Origin: Sulfitobacter brevis
GTDB lineage: Bacteria > Pseudomonadota > Alphaproteobacteria > Rhodobacterales > Rhodobacteraceae
Assembly (NCBI RefSeq): GCF_900112755.1
Contig: NZ_FOMW01000008.1
Coordinates: forward strand, 164,985-228,984
Reading direction: 5' to 3'
DNA length: 64,000 nucleotides
Shown: positions 1 through 9,026 of the stretch, in pieces
Layout: every line of letters starts with the position of its first letter
Position numbering within the stretch: position 1 is the stretch's first letter
The notes under the pieces: generated by a model
What the model saw: the letters and a program-made list of their open reading frames with translations, nothing else
Databases searched by the model: none
What the model was told of the DNA's origin: nothing
Made by a program: the position numbers and the translations under genes

Positions 1-139
1 CGCGCTCGGGATCGACGGAGCCATCTTTGGGTGGCAGGTCGCGGACATGACCGTAGGAGGCCAAAACGGTATAATTGTCCCCAAGATATTTATTGATCGT
101 CTTTGCCTTGGCGGGCGATTCGACTACAACAACTGGCAT
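1..139 (-). CDS. topA: DNA topoisomerase I, N-terminal fragment
   Basis: Reading leftward from an ATG at 139 gives [15 protein letters not shown] followed by a stretch containing [13 protein letters not shown]. This is the start of the Toprim domain of bacterial type IA topoisomerase I, which relaxes negative supercoils. The conserved ESPAKAKTI segment carries the glutamate of the metal-binding Toprim core. Only about 46 residues lie inside the window; the gene runs off the left edge. It lies 231 bp downstream of dprA on the same strand, the dprA-topA order common in Rhodobacteraceae. The identification is firm despite the short length because the N-terminus is highly conserved. Confidence 0.93.
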   Translation of the reverse strand, partial: MPVVVVESPAKAKTINKYLGDNYTVLASYGHVRDLPPKDGSVDPER

Positions 140-370
140 AGAAAATAAGACCTTACTAAAATGGGGCAGGCAGTTCGTGCGGTGTCACATGTGGGATGGT
201 GGCGGTGATTGTCAATGCATCAGACGCGCCGCCGGGCTGTTGGTGCATCTTGTCAGCCCCCTGCAATGGCCCGAAAGCGGCCTTTTAGAAACGGTATCTG
301 GCACCCGTTTGGCGGGTGGTGAGCAGGCCACCGACATGGACAGATGCGACGACAGTACAGGAGAGGAGTG

Positions 371-1539
371 TTAAATAGTGCGGGTCAGTAGGCCGCCCGG
401 GCGGCGGATTACGTGGCCCTCAAGCTCCAGATCCATTAACGCGGGGGCAACTTCGGCCGCTGGCGCGCGCAGATCCCGGATCAATTGGTCCTCCGCTATA
501 GGAGAGGCACCGAGCAGTGACAGTATTCGTTTGTGAAGGTCCGCGAGTGAGCGTGGTTTGGGAGAGGGCGTGGCAGTAGGCGTAGCAGCAGGCATGGCTG
601 CGCCGCGTGATTGTGCGCGCGCTTGCGGATGTGTTTCCCCCTCAGTCCCGATAACCTCCAGCACATCGCGTGCCGTACGGACCAGCATTGCCCCGTCGCG
701 GATCAGCATATTGCAGCCTGAGGACCGCGCATCCAGCGGATGTCCCGGAACTGCCATCACTTCGCGGCCCTGATCCAGCGCGTCGCGGGCAGTGATCAGG
801 CTGCCGGACCGCGCTGCCGCCTCAATGACAATGGTGGCGCGGCTGAGGCCGGAGATGATCCTGTTGCGGCGCGGGAAATGTCGTGCTGTTGGTTGCAGAC
901 CCATCGGTTGCTCCGAAAGGCGCAGGCCCTGTTCCGCGATCTGATGTGCCAGAACGGTGTTTTCAACCGGATACATTACGTCAACGCCGCCAGCTTGTAT
1001 CGCAATGGTGCCCGTATCCAGCGCCGCCAGATGCGCGGCGGCATCAATGCCGCGTGCCAAGCCCGAGACAACGACCATTCCAGCCGTTCCCAAATCGCTC
1101 GCCAGCGACCGCGCCATACGCATTCCTAACGAGGAAGCATTGCGCGCCCCGACCAGCGAGATCATTGGCCGCGTCAGCAGCGCCGTATTTCCAATGGCCC
1201 ACAAAAAGGGCGGGGCATCATCGAGTTCGGACAGGATCTCGGGTAGGGGGCTTCGCCGCGCAACAGTAATTTCGCACCAGCGGCCCGCGCGGACCTTAAT
1301 TCCGCGTGAATAACCCCCTCGGGGCAGGCCTTGTAACCGGAGACACCCGCCGCCTGTGCCACTTGCGGCAATGCACGCAAGGCCTCGCGGGCTGAGCCGT
1401 GCTCTGACAGCAGCCTGTTGAAGGTCACAATACCCACACGGTTGGATCGCAACAGGCGGAGACGGGCAAACTGTTCGTCTTCCGGGGTGGGTGGGATTGG
1501 GGGGTGATTGGAAGAAGGATGTAGGTCCTTGTCAGTCAC
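371..1539 (-). pseudogene. dprA: DprA, DNA-processing protein, split by a frameshift
   Basis: DprA loads RecA onto incoming single-stranded DNA during natural transformation. The N-terminal helical part (1539 down to about 1245) and the Rossmann/DprA core plus C-terminal winged helix (about 1240 down to 371) lie in different frames. The core shows VGARNASS, SGLARGIDAAAH and PRRNRIISGLS. The N-terminal frame ends in LRGEAPYP and then reads nonsense. One frame over, the sequence continues PEILSELDDAPPFLWAIGN, the normal DprA text. A single missing base near 1240-1243 explains this. It is either a true inactivating indel or a sequencing error. Both halves are otherwise intact and full length together (about 390 residues). 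Confidence 0.88.
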
Positions 1540-1636
1540 GCCCTGTCTCCGCCTGGTGCAGAATCAGGTATAGAAGTTGTTGGTTAACAAGACCTGAACA
1601 ATTTCAGGACAATTTACATGTCCCTCAAGCCGCTGG

Positions 1637-3058
1637 TCACGCCGCAGCTCCTCCGACCGTCAATCCGCCAATCATCAAGGTTGGCTGACCGACGCCCACG
1701 GGCACCCACTGGCCTTGCTTGCCGCAATTGCCCATGCCGGGGTCAAGGGCCGGATCATTACCGATGGCGCGGATTTGCTGCAACGCAGTCGCGCCGTCAC
1801 CGATCAATGTCGCCCCTTTGACGGGGGCGCCGACCACACCATTCTGCACGCGGTAGGCTTCGGTGCAGGAGAACACGAACTTGCCGTTGGTGATATCCAC
1901 CTGACCGCCGCCAAAGCCCACGGCATAGATGCCATCCTTCAGCCCCGCTACAATGTCGCCGGGTGCGGTATCGCCGCCCAACATATAGGTATTGGTCATC
2001 CGCGGCATCGGAATATGCGCATAGGACTGCCGCCGCCCGTTGCCAGTGCTTTCAACGCCCATCAGGCGGGCGTTCTGACGGTCCTGCATATAGCCGACCA
2101 ACACGCCGTCTTCGATCAGTACATTGCGGCGCGAAGCGGTGCCTTCGTCGTCCACCATGATCGAGCCGCGCCGGTCGGGGATCGTGCCATCATCCAGCAC
2201 AGTCACGCCTTTAGCGGCGATCTGTTGGCCCATCAATCCGGCAAAAGCACTGGAGCCCTTGCGGTTGAAATCACCCTCTAGCCCGTGGCCAATGGCCTCG
2301 TGCAGCAAAATGCCGGGCCAGCCGGGGCCAAGTACCACGTCCATCACGCCCGCAGGGGCAGGCACAGCGTCGAGGTTTACCAGCGCGATGCGCAGCGCCT
2401 CACGCACCTTGCCTTGCCAGTGTTCGGGCGCCAGCATGCCATCAAGTGCGATGCGGCCGCCGCCGCCCACACCACCGCTTTCACGGCGTCCGTCCTGCTC
2501 GACGATGACCGAGACATTCACCCGCGTCATGGGGCGGATATCGCGGACCGAGCCGCCTTCGGGGCGGAGTATCTCGATCTCCTGCAGGCTCGCGGCGATG
2601 GTCGCGCTGACCTGCACCACCCGTTTGTCCAAGGCCCGCGCAAAATCGTCGATCTCGCGCAGGGTCTCGACCTTGACGCCAAAGGCAGCCCCGGCAATCG
2701 GGTCCTGATCACTGTAAAGCCTGACATTGGTGCCCTTGGGCGCATCCGCCCATGTGCCGCCGCCATCGCCCACGGCGAGGCGCGCGGTTTCGCTGGCACG
2801 GCGCAGGGCGGCCTCAGAGATTTCGGTGGAGTGGGCGTAACCCGCGACCTCGCCCCGCACAGCGCGCAGCCCGAACCCTTCTGAGGCGTCATAGCTCGCA
2901 TTTTTAATGCGTCCGTCATCAAAAGTCAGCGCTTCTGAGCGGTGACGCTCGAAAAACAACTCGCCATCGTCGGCTCCGGCGACGGCATCGCGCAGGATGC
3001 GCAGGGCGCTGTCACGGTCCAGATTTGTGCCCAAAGGGGCAAAGGCGCTGCTGCTCAT
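1637..3058 (-). CDS. tldD: Metalloprotease TldD
   Basis: 473-residue TldD. TldD pairs with TldE/PmbA as a cytoplasmic zinc metalloprotease that matures peptides and degrades the CcdA antitoxin in E. coli. The zinc-binding motif HEAIGHGLEGD (an HExxxH signature) is intact near residue 255. Length and glycine-rich C-terminal domain match the family. It is transcribed away from the cytochrome oxidase cluster and is followed by dprA on the same strand after about 100 bp. The TldE partner is not in this window. The start MSSSAFAPL is the first ATG in the frame and gives the normal N-terminus. Confidence 0.93.
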   Translation of the reverse strand: MSSSAFAPLGTNLDRDSALRILRDAVAGADDGELFFERHRSEALTFDDGRIKNASYDASEGFGLRAVRGEVAGYAHSTEISEAALRRASETARLAVGDGGGTWADAPKGTNVRLYSDQDPIAGAAFGVKVETLREIDDFARALDKRVVQVSATIAASLQEIEILRPEGGSVRDIRPMTRVNVSVIVEQDGRRESGGVGGGGRIALDGMLAPEHWQGKVREALRIALVNLDAVPAPAGVMDVVLGPGWPGILLHEAIGHGLEGDFNRKGSSAFAGLMGQQIAAKGVTVLDDGTIPDRRGSIMVDDEGTASRRNVLIEDGVLVGYMQDRQNARLMGVESTGNGRRQSYAHIPMPRMTNTYMLGGDTAPGDIVAGLKDGIYAVGFGGGQVDITNGKFVFSCTEAYRVQNGVVGAPVKGATLIGDGATALQQIRAIGNDPALDPGMGNCGKQGQWVPVGVGQPTLMIGGLTVGGAAA

Positions 3059-3241
3059 CGTAATAATACCTCATCTTGATGCCACAAAATCGCGTGTCGC
3101 GTCTGTTTGACGCAACCGGATGGCTTTATCTTGTGATCAGAATATGATTGTAAGCAGACAGGAATTCAACGGCAGGCTACGCCGCGCGCACCGCCAACGC
3201 CGAATCGTAAACAGGCTTTGGTCACAAGATCAGGACGACAC

Positions 3242-4165
3242 ATGAAAAAACTTCTCTCCCTTAGCGGTCTGATGACCGGACTTGCGGCACTGCCGGTCAT
3301 GGCGCAGGAAAATCTGCGGATCGACGGGCTTGAAACGGTCGGCAGACCGATTGACGGCAAAATGGGCTTCCAGCCCGCCGTGACGCGCGTCGCCCAAGAC
3401 ATCCACGATCTGGACTATCTGCTTTTGGTGGTTTGCACCGTGATCACCCTGTTCGTGACCGGTTTGATCCTCTGGATCGTCGTTCGCTATAACAAGAAGC
3501 GCAACCCGACTGCTGCTGCCTTTACCCACCACACCCCGATCGAGATTGCATGGACGCTTGTTCCGATCCTGATCCTGCTGCTGATCGGTGCCTATTCGCT
3601 GCCGATCCTGTTCCGCCAGCAAGAGATTCCGACGGCTGACATCACGATCAAAGCGACAGGCAACCAGTGGTACTGGACCCATGAATATGTCGACGAAGGC
3701 TTTGGCTTTGACAGCTACATGATCGGCGCACCTGCCACGATGACCGCCGAAGACGAAGAGGCCGGCGGCGTTGCCCATGTCTTAAACGACGCGATGGTCG
3801 CCAAGCTTGAGCGAGCCGGCTACGCCCGCGAAGACTTCCTGCTGGCCACCGATACCTCCGTTGTTCTGCCTGTAGGCAAGACAGTGGTCGTGCAGGTGAC
3901 CGGTGCCGATGTGATCCACGCTTGGACGATCCCCGCTTTCGGCGTCAAACAAGACGCGGTTCCCGGTCGTCTGGCAGAGTTGTGGTTCAAGCCCGAGCGT
4001 GAAGGCGTGTACTACGGCCAGTGCTCCGAGCTTTGCGGTCAGGCACACGCCTATATGCCGATCACTGTGAAAGTCGTCTCCGAAGAGGCCTATGCCGAAT
4101 GGCTGGGCAAGGCGAAGGCCGAATACGCAGGTATCGACCAGCCGCTAACGGTTGCGTCCAAGTAA
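3242..4165 (+). CDS. ctaC: Cytochrome c oxidase subunit II
   Basis: Subunit II of the aa3-type cytochrome c oxidase, which takes electrons from cytochrome c through the CuA centre. The ATG at 3242 follows an AGGA ribosome site and gives a clear signal peptide (about 22 residues, ending MAQE). An in-frame TTG at 3218 is less likely. Two membrane helices follow (about residues 45-70 and 88-110). The periplasmic cupredoxin domain ends with the CuA ligands in YYGQCSELCGQAHAYM near residue 258. It is the first gene of the oxidase assembly cluster. Subunit I is not present in the window. Confidence 0.96.
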   Translation: MKKLLSLSGLMTGLAALPVMAQENLRIDGLETVGRPIDGKMGFQPAVTRVAQDIHDLDYLLLVVCTVITLFVTGLILWIVVRYNKKRNPTAAAFTHHTPIEIAWTLVPILILLLIGAYSLPILFRQQEIPTADITIKATGNQWYWTHEYVDEGFGFDSYMIGAPATMTAEDEEAGGVAHVLNDAMVAKLERAGYAREDFLLATDTSVVLPVGKTVVVQVTGADVIHAWTIPAFGVKQDAVPGRLAELWFKPEREGVYYGQCSELCGQAHAYMPITVKVVSEEAYAEWLGKAKAEYAGIDQPLTVASK

Positions 4166-4175
4166 TCTTCGTGGA

Positions 4176-4207
4176 CCGAAGGGCAGGGCGCTTTGCCCGC
4201 CCTTCGG
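4176..4207 (+). other. Strong hairpin between ctaC and ctaB
   Basis: CCGAAGGGC at 4176-4184 pairs perfectly with GCCCTTCGG at 4199-4207, and the loop has further GGGC/GCCC pairing. No T-run follows, so it is not a classic terminator. It may stabilise the ctaC mRNA end or partly attenuate ctaB. Confidence 0.6.
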
Positions 4208-4314
4208 ATCACAAAGCCGAACACTGTCGCGGGGGGACCCCCTCGCGCCTAGCCTTTTGAAAGCTTCGCAAGGTGGACGATCTGTCTGCTCCAGAAACAA
4301 AGCGAGGGTGCGGG

Positions 4315-5268
4315 ATGACCGACATCACTAATACACCAGCAATGGAATACGAGGCACAGTTGGGGGATTATTTCGCCCTGCTAAAGCCGCGCGTGATGTC
4401 ACTGGTGGTGTTCACCGCACTCGTCGGCATGTTGGCGGCCCCCGTGGGCGTGCATCCCGTCGTTGGTTTTGCATCGATTTTGTTTATCGCCATCGGGGCT
4501 GGCGCCTCGGGCGCGCTTAATATGTGGTGGGACGCTGATATCGACGCGATCATGCGCCGCACGCAAAGTCGTCCGATCCCCTCGGGCCGCGTCCAACCCG
4601 GTGAGGCGCTGGCACTCGGTGTGGCACTTTCCGGTATGGCGGTGGTGATGCTCGGACTGGCGGCTAACCTGCTGGCTGCTGGGATGTTGTTATTTACCAT
4701 TCTGTTTTATGCCGTGTTCTATTCCATGTGGCTTAAGCGTGCGACCCCACAGAACATCGTCATCGGTGGCGCCGCCGGTGCCTTCCCGCCGGTGATCGGC
4801 TGGATCGTGGCAACGGGCAGCTTTTCTGTCGAAGCATGGCTGATGTTCGCGCTGATCTTCATGTGGACCCCGCCGCACTTCTGGGCGCTGGCACTGTTCA
4901 TGCGCTCTGACTACGACGATGCAGGTGTGCCGATGCTGACCGTGACCCACGGTCGCCCCGCTACCCGCCGCCATATCCTTGCCTATACCGTTTTGCTGGT
5001 AGTCCTTGCTGTCGGCACTGCCTTTTCCGCGATTGGCGGCTGGGTCTATCTGGCGACCGCGCTGGTGCTCAACGCGCTCTTCCTGCTCGGTGCCTACCGG
5101 ATCTGGCAACGCGACGAGGTTGATGCCGAGGCCGACAACTATGCAGTTGAGCGCAAGTTCTTCCGCCTGTCACTCTATTACCTGTTCCTGCATTTCGGCG
5201 CGATCCTGATCGAAGGCAGCCTGCGGGCATGGGGCATCAGCGCGCCGCTTTCACTGGGGTGGTTCTGA
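4315..5268 (+). CDS. ctaB: Protoheme IX farnesyltransferase
   Basis: Heme O synthase: attaches a farnesyl group to heme B, a step toward heme A for the oxidase. It is a UbiA-superfamily membrane protein of 317 residues with many hydrophobic helices. The two aspartate-rich prenyl-diphosphate/Mg motifs are visible as DADIDAIMRRT and SDYDDAGVPML. The start is taken as ATG 4315 (MTDITNTPAM), which gives the usual length; an upstream GTG at 4273 would add 14 residues of unlikely sequence. It overlaps the next gene by one base, so the cluster is probably cotranscribed. Confidence 0.95.
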   Translation: MTDITNTPAMEYEAQLGDYFALLKPRVMSLVVFTALVGMLAAPVGVHPVVGFASILFIAIGAGASGALNMWWDADIDAIMRRTQSRPIPSGRVQPGEALALGVALSGMAVVMLGLAANLLAAGMLLFTILFYAVFYSMWLKRATPQNIVIGGAAGAFPPVIGWIVATGSFSVEAWLMFALIFMWTPPHFWALALFMRSDYDDAGVPMLTVTHGRPATRRHILAYTVLLVVLAVGTAFSAIGGWVYLATALVLNALFLLGAYRIWQRDEVDAEADNYAVERKFFRLSLYYLFLHFGAILIEGSLRAWGISAPLSLGWF

Positions 5269-5453
5269 TGGCGATCCGTAAGGAACATGAAATTCACACG
5301 CGTCGGCGGGGCCGCAATGTTGGCGTCGGCCTGATGCTGGCCGGGTTCGTGGTGCTGGTTATGGTGCTGACCTTCGTCAAGATCACCAGCACCGATTTTA
5401 CCAACGCCCCCGGCACCCCTTCGCTTCCAGCGGCGACCAAGGGGACAAACTGA
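5268..5453 (+). CDS. Small single-pass membrane protein of the oxidase cluster (CoxF-like)
   Basis: 61 residues with a basic N-terminus (MAIRKEHEIHTRRRGRN), one hydrophobic helix (about residues 19-40) and a short C-terminal tail. The start ATG overlaps the ctaB stop as TGATG, and its own stop overlaps the ctaG start, so it sits tightly in the operon. Small proteins of this kind between ctaB and ctaG are usual in alphaproteobacteria and are annotated as CoxF or cytochrome oxidase assembly proteins. The exact role is not established by the sequence. Confidence 0.8.
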   Translation: MAIRKEHEIHTRRRGRNVGVGLMLAGFVVLVMVLTFVKITSTDFTNAPGTPSLPAATKGTN

Positions 5454-6028
5454 TGCCCTTGACCGGACCCCAGAAGACCGTAGCCCAAACCGTGAGCGTA
5501 GTCGTGCTTATGGGCGGGCTGGCTTGGGCCTCGGTGCCGTTTTATGACTGGTTCTGCCGTGTTACCGGCTTTGGTGGCGTGCCCGGTCAAGTGGCGCAGG
5601 GGTCTGACGAGATTCTCGACGAAACCATCAAAGTGCGCTTTGACGGATCGTTGAATGCAGGCATGCCGTGGGAGTTCAAACCCGTCGTGCGCGAGATGGA
5701 ACTGCGCATTGGCGAAACCGGACTGGCCTTCTACGAGGCTTACAATCCGACCAACCGCCCCATTGCAGGGCAGGCGAGCTATAACGTGACCCCCTATGCG
5801 GCGGGCGCGTTTTTCGAGAAGATCGACTGCTTTTGCTTTACCGAACAGGTGCTCGCCCCCGGTGAGCGCGTGATGATGCCGGTCAGCTTTTACGTTGACC
5901 CAGAAATCGTAAATGACCGTGACGGGAAGTTTGTGCATTCCATCACACTGTCTTATACGTTTTACCAAATCGACCTGCCCGAGGGCTATGCCGCCCTTGA
6001 TCAGGAAACAACAACAAACCTGAATTGA
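5453..6028 (+). CDS. ctaG: Cytochrome c oxidase copper-assembly protein CtaG/Cox11
   Basis: 191-residue membrane-anchored copper chaperone that delivers copper to the CuB site of subunit I. It has one N-terminal transmembrane helix (about residues 8-30) and then the periplasmic immunoglobulin-like Cox11 domain. The copper-binding CFCFTEQ motif is intact near residue 128. The start codon overlaps the preceding stop. Length and order (ctaB, small protein, ctaG, ctaE) match the standard alphaproteobacterial arrangement. Confidence 0.96.
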   Translation: MPLTGPQKTVAQTVSVVVLMGGLAWASVPFYDWFCRVTGFGGVPGQVAQGSDEILDETIKVRFDGSLNAGMPWEFKPVVREMELRIGETGLAFYEAYNPTNRPIAGQASYNVTPYAAGAFFEKIDCFCFTEQVLAPGERVMMPVSFYVDPEIVNDRDGKFVHSITLSYTFYQIDLPEGYAALDQETTTNLN

Positions 6029-6050
6029 CACTGGTGAGGGACGCCGCGAC

Positions 6051-6860
6051 ATGGCCCATGCAAAGAACCACGATTACCATATTCTGACACCTTCCAGCTG
6101 GCCGCTGCTTGGCTCGCTTTTCGGCGTTGTCATGTTGTTTGGCGCCGTCCTATGGATGCACGCCATCACGCCCTTCGTCTTCCTCGCGGGCTTTGTCGGC
6201 GTGCTATACGTCATGTTCGGCTGGTGGCGCGAAGTCGTGATCGAAAGCCATGTTGGCGATCACACCGGCGTTGTGCAGATCGGCCTGCGCTACGGCTTTA
6301 TCCTGTTCATCATGTCCGAAGTGATGTTCTTCGTCGCGTGGTTCTGGACCTTCTTCAAACAGGCGATGTACCCGATGAACGAATACGCCGGGTCCGAATA
6401 TGTCCCGCCGGTATTCGATCCAGTCAATGCCTTTGAACTGCCGCTGATCAACACGCTGATCCTGCTGCTGTCGGGTTGTGCGGTGACATGGGCGCACCAC
6501 GCGCTGGTGCATGAAAACAACCGCAAGGACCTGATCACCGGTCTGGCGATCTCCATTGTGCTGGGCGTGTTCTTTACCGCGCTGCAGGCTTACGAATATG
6601 GCGAATTGCTGCTGCACCACGATTGGAAATTTGGCGAGGATGCGTTCTTCTCGGCGTTCTTCATGGCCACCGGCTTTCACGGGTTCCACGTCGTGATCGG
6701 CACGATCTTCCTCACGGTCTGCCTGATCCGCGCAATCCGCGGTGATTTCACCCCCGAGCAGCACGTCGGTTTCGAGGCCGCAGCTTGGTACTGGCACTTT
6801 GTTGATGTGGTCTGGCTGTTCTTGTTCTTCGCCGTCTACGTCTGGGGTGTTCCATCCTGA
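6051..6860 (+). CDS. ctaE: Cytochrome c oxidase subunit III
   Basis: 269-residue subunit III with about seven transmembrane helices. The N-terminus [18 protein letters not shown] and the later [14 protein letters not shown] and [14 protein letters not shown] segments are characteristic. It stabilises subunit I and may gather dioxygen or protons. It lies 22 bp after ctaG and ends just before a good intrinsic terminator, so it is probably the last gene of the ctaC/B/G/E transcript. Confidence 0.96.
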   Translation: MAHAKNHDYHILTPSSWPLLGSLFGVVMLFGAVLWMHAITPFVFLAGFVGVLYVMFGWWREVVIESHVGDHTGVVQIGLRYGFILFIMSEVMFFVAWFWTFFKQAMYPMNEYAGSEYVPPVFDPVNAFELPLINTLILLLSGCAVTWAHHALVHENNRKDLITGLAISIVLGVFFTALQAYEYGELLLHHDWKFGEDAFFSAFFMATGFHGFHVVIGTIFLTVCLIRAIRGDFTPEQHVGFEAAAWYWHFVDVVWLFLFFAVYVWGVPS

Positions 6861-6902
6861 TCTTGCGGGCTTGCATCCGCGCCCGCAGTCACTAAAACCC
6901 TC

Positions 6903-6940
6903 AAACGCGCGAAGCCTAGCGGTCTCGCGCGTTTTCCTTT
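6903..6940 (+). terminator. Intrinsic terminator after ctaE
   Basis: A perfect 10-bp stem pairs AAACGCGCGA (6903-6912) with TCGCGCGTTT (6925-6934). The loop is 12 nt, and a T-rich tail TTTTCCTTT follows. It also covers the TTG that could otherwise extend the SURF1 gene upstream, which argues for the later SURF1 start. Confidence 0.8.
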
Positions 6941-6953
6941 GACCAAAGACGTG

Positions 6954-7637
6954 ATGATGCGCCGGACACTGTTCCTTTTGATTGTTGGCCTTGGCGGTGC
7001 CGCCATTCTGCTGGCGCTTGGCGTTTGGCAAGTGCAGCGGCTGGCGTGGAAACAGCAGATCATCCAGACCATCGAAAGCCGCATCGCCGCCGATCCCGTG
7101 GCCTTGCCCGCAGCGCCTGACGCGGAGGCAGACGCTTACCGCCCCGTTGCTGTTCAAGGCACGCTCGGCACCGGCGCATTGCATGTGCTGGTCTCGCAAA
7201 AAGAAACCGGTGCTGGCTACCGCGTCATCGCGCCGTTGTCGCTAGGCGAGGGCCGGATGATCATGGCCGATCTTGGTTTTGTGCTGGCCGCTGACAAAGC
7301 CAGCGTCGCGCCATCCGGCCCCGTCACTCTGACCGGCAATCTTCAATGGCCGCAAGAGGTCGATGGATTCACTCCTGCACCGGATATCCAAGGCAACATC
7401 TGGTTCGCCCGCGATGTCCCCGCGATGGCCGAGGTGCTTGGCACCGAACCCACGCTGGTCGTCGCACGCCGGATCGAGCCTGCCATTGCGGGGCTGAGTC
7501 CGCTGCCCGTGGCCACAGCCCGCATCCCCAACGATCACTTGCAATACGCCATTACATGGTTCTCTCTGGCCGCGATCTGGCTGGCCATGTCGATCATGTT
7601 CCTGCGCCGCCGCCGCGCTCCCCAAACGAAAGGCTGA
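6954..7637 (+). CDS. SURF1 family oxidase assembly protein
   Basis: Assembly factor for the heme a3/CuB centre of cytochrome oxidase. It has the family's two-helix layout: an N-terminal membrane helix (about residues 5-24), a periplasmic domain, and a C-terminal helix (about 200-220) followed by a basic tail RRRRAPQTKG. The start is placed at ATG 6954 because the upstream TTG lies in the terminator; a GTG at 6951 or ATG at 6957 are nearly equivalent. The context next to ctaE supports the role. The ribosome site is weak. Confidence 0.9.
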   Translation: MMRRTLFLLIVGLGGAAILLALGVWQVQRLAWKQQIIQTIESRIAADPVALPAAPDAEADAYRPVAVQGTLGTGALHVLVSQKETGAGYRVIAPLSLGEGRMIMADLGFVLAADKASVAPSGPVTLTGNLQWPQEVDGFTPAPDIQGNIWFARDVPAMAEVLGTEPTLVVARRIEPAIAGLSPLPVATARIPNDHLQYAITWFSLAAIWLAMSIMFLRRRRAPQTKG

Positions 7638-7640
7638 CCC

Positions 7641-9026
7641 ATGCGTTACATCTCCACCCGTGGCACGGCTCCTGTCCTGAGCTTTGAAGAGGCGATGCTG
7701 ACAGGGCTGGCCCGCGATGGCGGCCTTTACGTGCCCGAAACCATCCCGACGCTTAGCCGCGACGAGATCGCCGGTATGGCAGGGCAATCCTACGAAGAAG
7801 TCGCCTTTACCGTCATGCGCCCTTTCATCGGCGATACTTTCACGGACGACGAATTTCGCGATCTGATCACCAAAGCCTACGCATGTTTTGGCCACTCCGC
7901 CCGTGCGCCAATGGTGCAACTTGCGCCCAACCATTTCCTGCTCGAGCTGTTCCACGGTCCCACATTGGCGTTCAAAGACTTCGCCATGCAGTTGATCGGC
8001 CAGATGTTCCAGAAAGCACTGGGTCGCAAAGGGGATCGTGTCACCATCGTCGGCGCCACTTCTGGCGATACCGGCTCTGCCGCGATCGAAGCGTTTCGCG
8101 GGCTGGATAATGTCGATGTCTTCATCCTCTACCCGCATGGCCGCGTCAGCGAGGTGCAGCGCCGCCAGATGACCACGCCAAGCGAATCCAACGTCCACGC
8201 GCTTGCTGTTGATGGCGATTTCGACGATTGCCAAGCGCGCCTGAAAGACATGTTCAACGACTTCGAGTTCCGTGACGGCGTCAAGCTCGCCGGTGTAAAT
8301 TCGATCAACTGGGGCCGCGTGTTGGCGCAGGTGGTCTACTACTTTACCGCCGCTGTCTCGCTTGGCGCGCCGGACCGCGAGGTCAGCTTTACCGTACCTA
8401 CCGGCAACTTCGGCGACATATTCGCAGGCTATATTGCCAAGCGTATGGGCCTGCCGATTGCCGATCTGGTGGTCGCGACCAACCAGAACGACATTCTTGA
8501 CCGCTGCCTCAAGGGCCAAGGCTATCATAAGGGCGAGGTGCACGCCTCTATCAGCCCGTCGATGGACATTCAGGTTTCCTCCAATTTCGAACGTGCTCTG
8601 TTTGATGCCTACGAGCGCGATGGCAATGCTGTGGCGCAACTGATGGCTGAGCTGGGGCAGGGCGGCTTTGACGTCTCCCAAGGTGCGATGCAGGCGCTGC
8701 AAGATCTTTATCGCTCGGGCCGCGCCTCCGAGGCAGAAACAACCGAGACCATCGCGCAACTGCACACAACCACCGGCGAGCTGCTGTGCCCGCATTCCGC
8801 GGTCGGTGTGAAGGTCGCAGAAGACCAGCGCGATCCGTGTGTGCCGATGGTGACGCTGGCCACCGCTCACCCTGCCAAATTCCCCGATGCTGTGGAAAAC
8901 GCCACTGGCATCCGCCCGGGCCTGCCGTCGCGCATGGCCGACCTGTTTGACCGCCCCGAACGTGTGACCCGTGTGGCCAACGATCTTGAAGCGCTTAAAA
9001 CCCATATCAGAAAGGCGCTCGCATGA
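7641..9026 (+). CDS. thrC: Threonine synthase
   Basis: 461-residue PLP-dependent fold-type II enzyme converting O-phosphohomoserine to threonine. The PLP-binding lysine lies in FHGPTLAFKDFAMQ (about residue 112). The phosphate-binding loop is GATSGDTGSAAIEAF. It starts four bases after the SURF1 stop and overlaps the M16 peptidase start by ATGA, so thrC and the peptidase are translationally coupled. Length matches the longer bacterial thrC class. The ATG start gives the canonical MRYISTRGTAPVLSF N-terminus. Confidence 0.96.
   Translation: MRYISTRGTAPVLSFEEAMLTGLARDGGLYVPETIPTLSRDEIAGMAGQSYEEVAFTVMRPFIGDTFTDDEFRDLITKAYACFGHSARAPMVQLAPNHFLLELFHGPTLAFKDFAMQLIGQMFQKALGRKGDRVTIVGATSGDTGSAAIEAFRGLDNVDVFILYPHGRVSEVQRRQMTTPSESNVHALAVDGDFDDCQARLKDMFNDFEFRDGVKLAGVNSINWGRVLAQVVYYFTAAVSLGAPDREVSFTVPTGNFGDIFAGYIAKRMGLPIADLVVATNQNDILDRCLKGQGYHKGEVHASISPSMDIQVSSNFERALFDAYERDGNAVAQLMAELGQGGFDVSQGAMQALQDLYRSGRASEAETTETIAQLHTTTGELLCPHSAVGVKVAEDQRDPCVPMVTLATAHPAKFPDAVENATGIRPGLPSRMADLFDRPERVTRVANDLEALKTHIRKALA

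Noticed and set aside
75..374. Open frame of 99 codons on the plus strand at the left edge
   Set aside because: It overlaps the antisense start of topA and the intergenic region, has no family resemblance and no ribosome site.
3100..3135. TTGACG as a sigma70 promoter for ctaC
   Set aside because: No -10 hexamer at 16-18 bp spacing; TATCTT is only 14 bp away.
7242..9005. 587-codon open frame antisense to thrC
   Set aside because: Shadow of the GC-rich thrC coding sequence; composition is His/Arg/Gln rich and no domain is seen.
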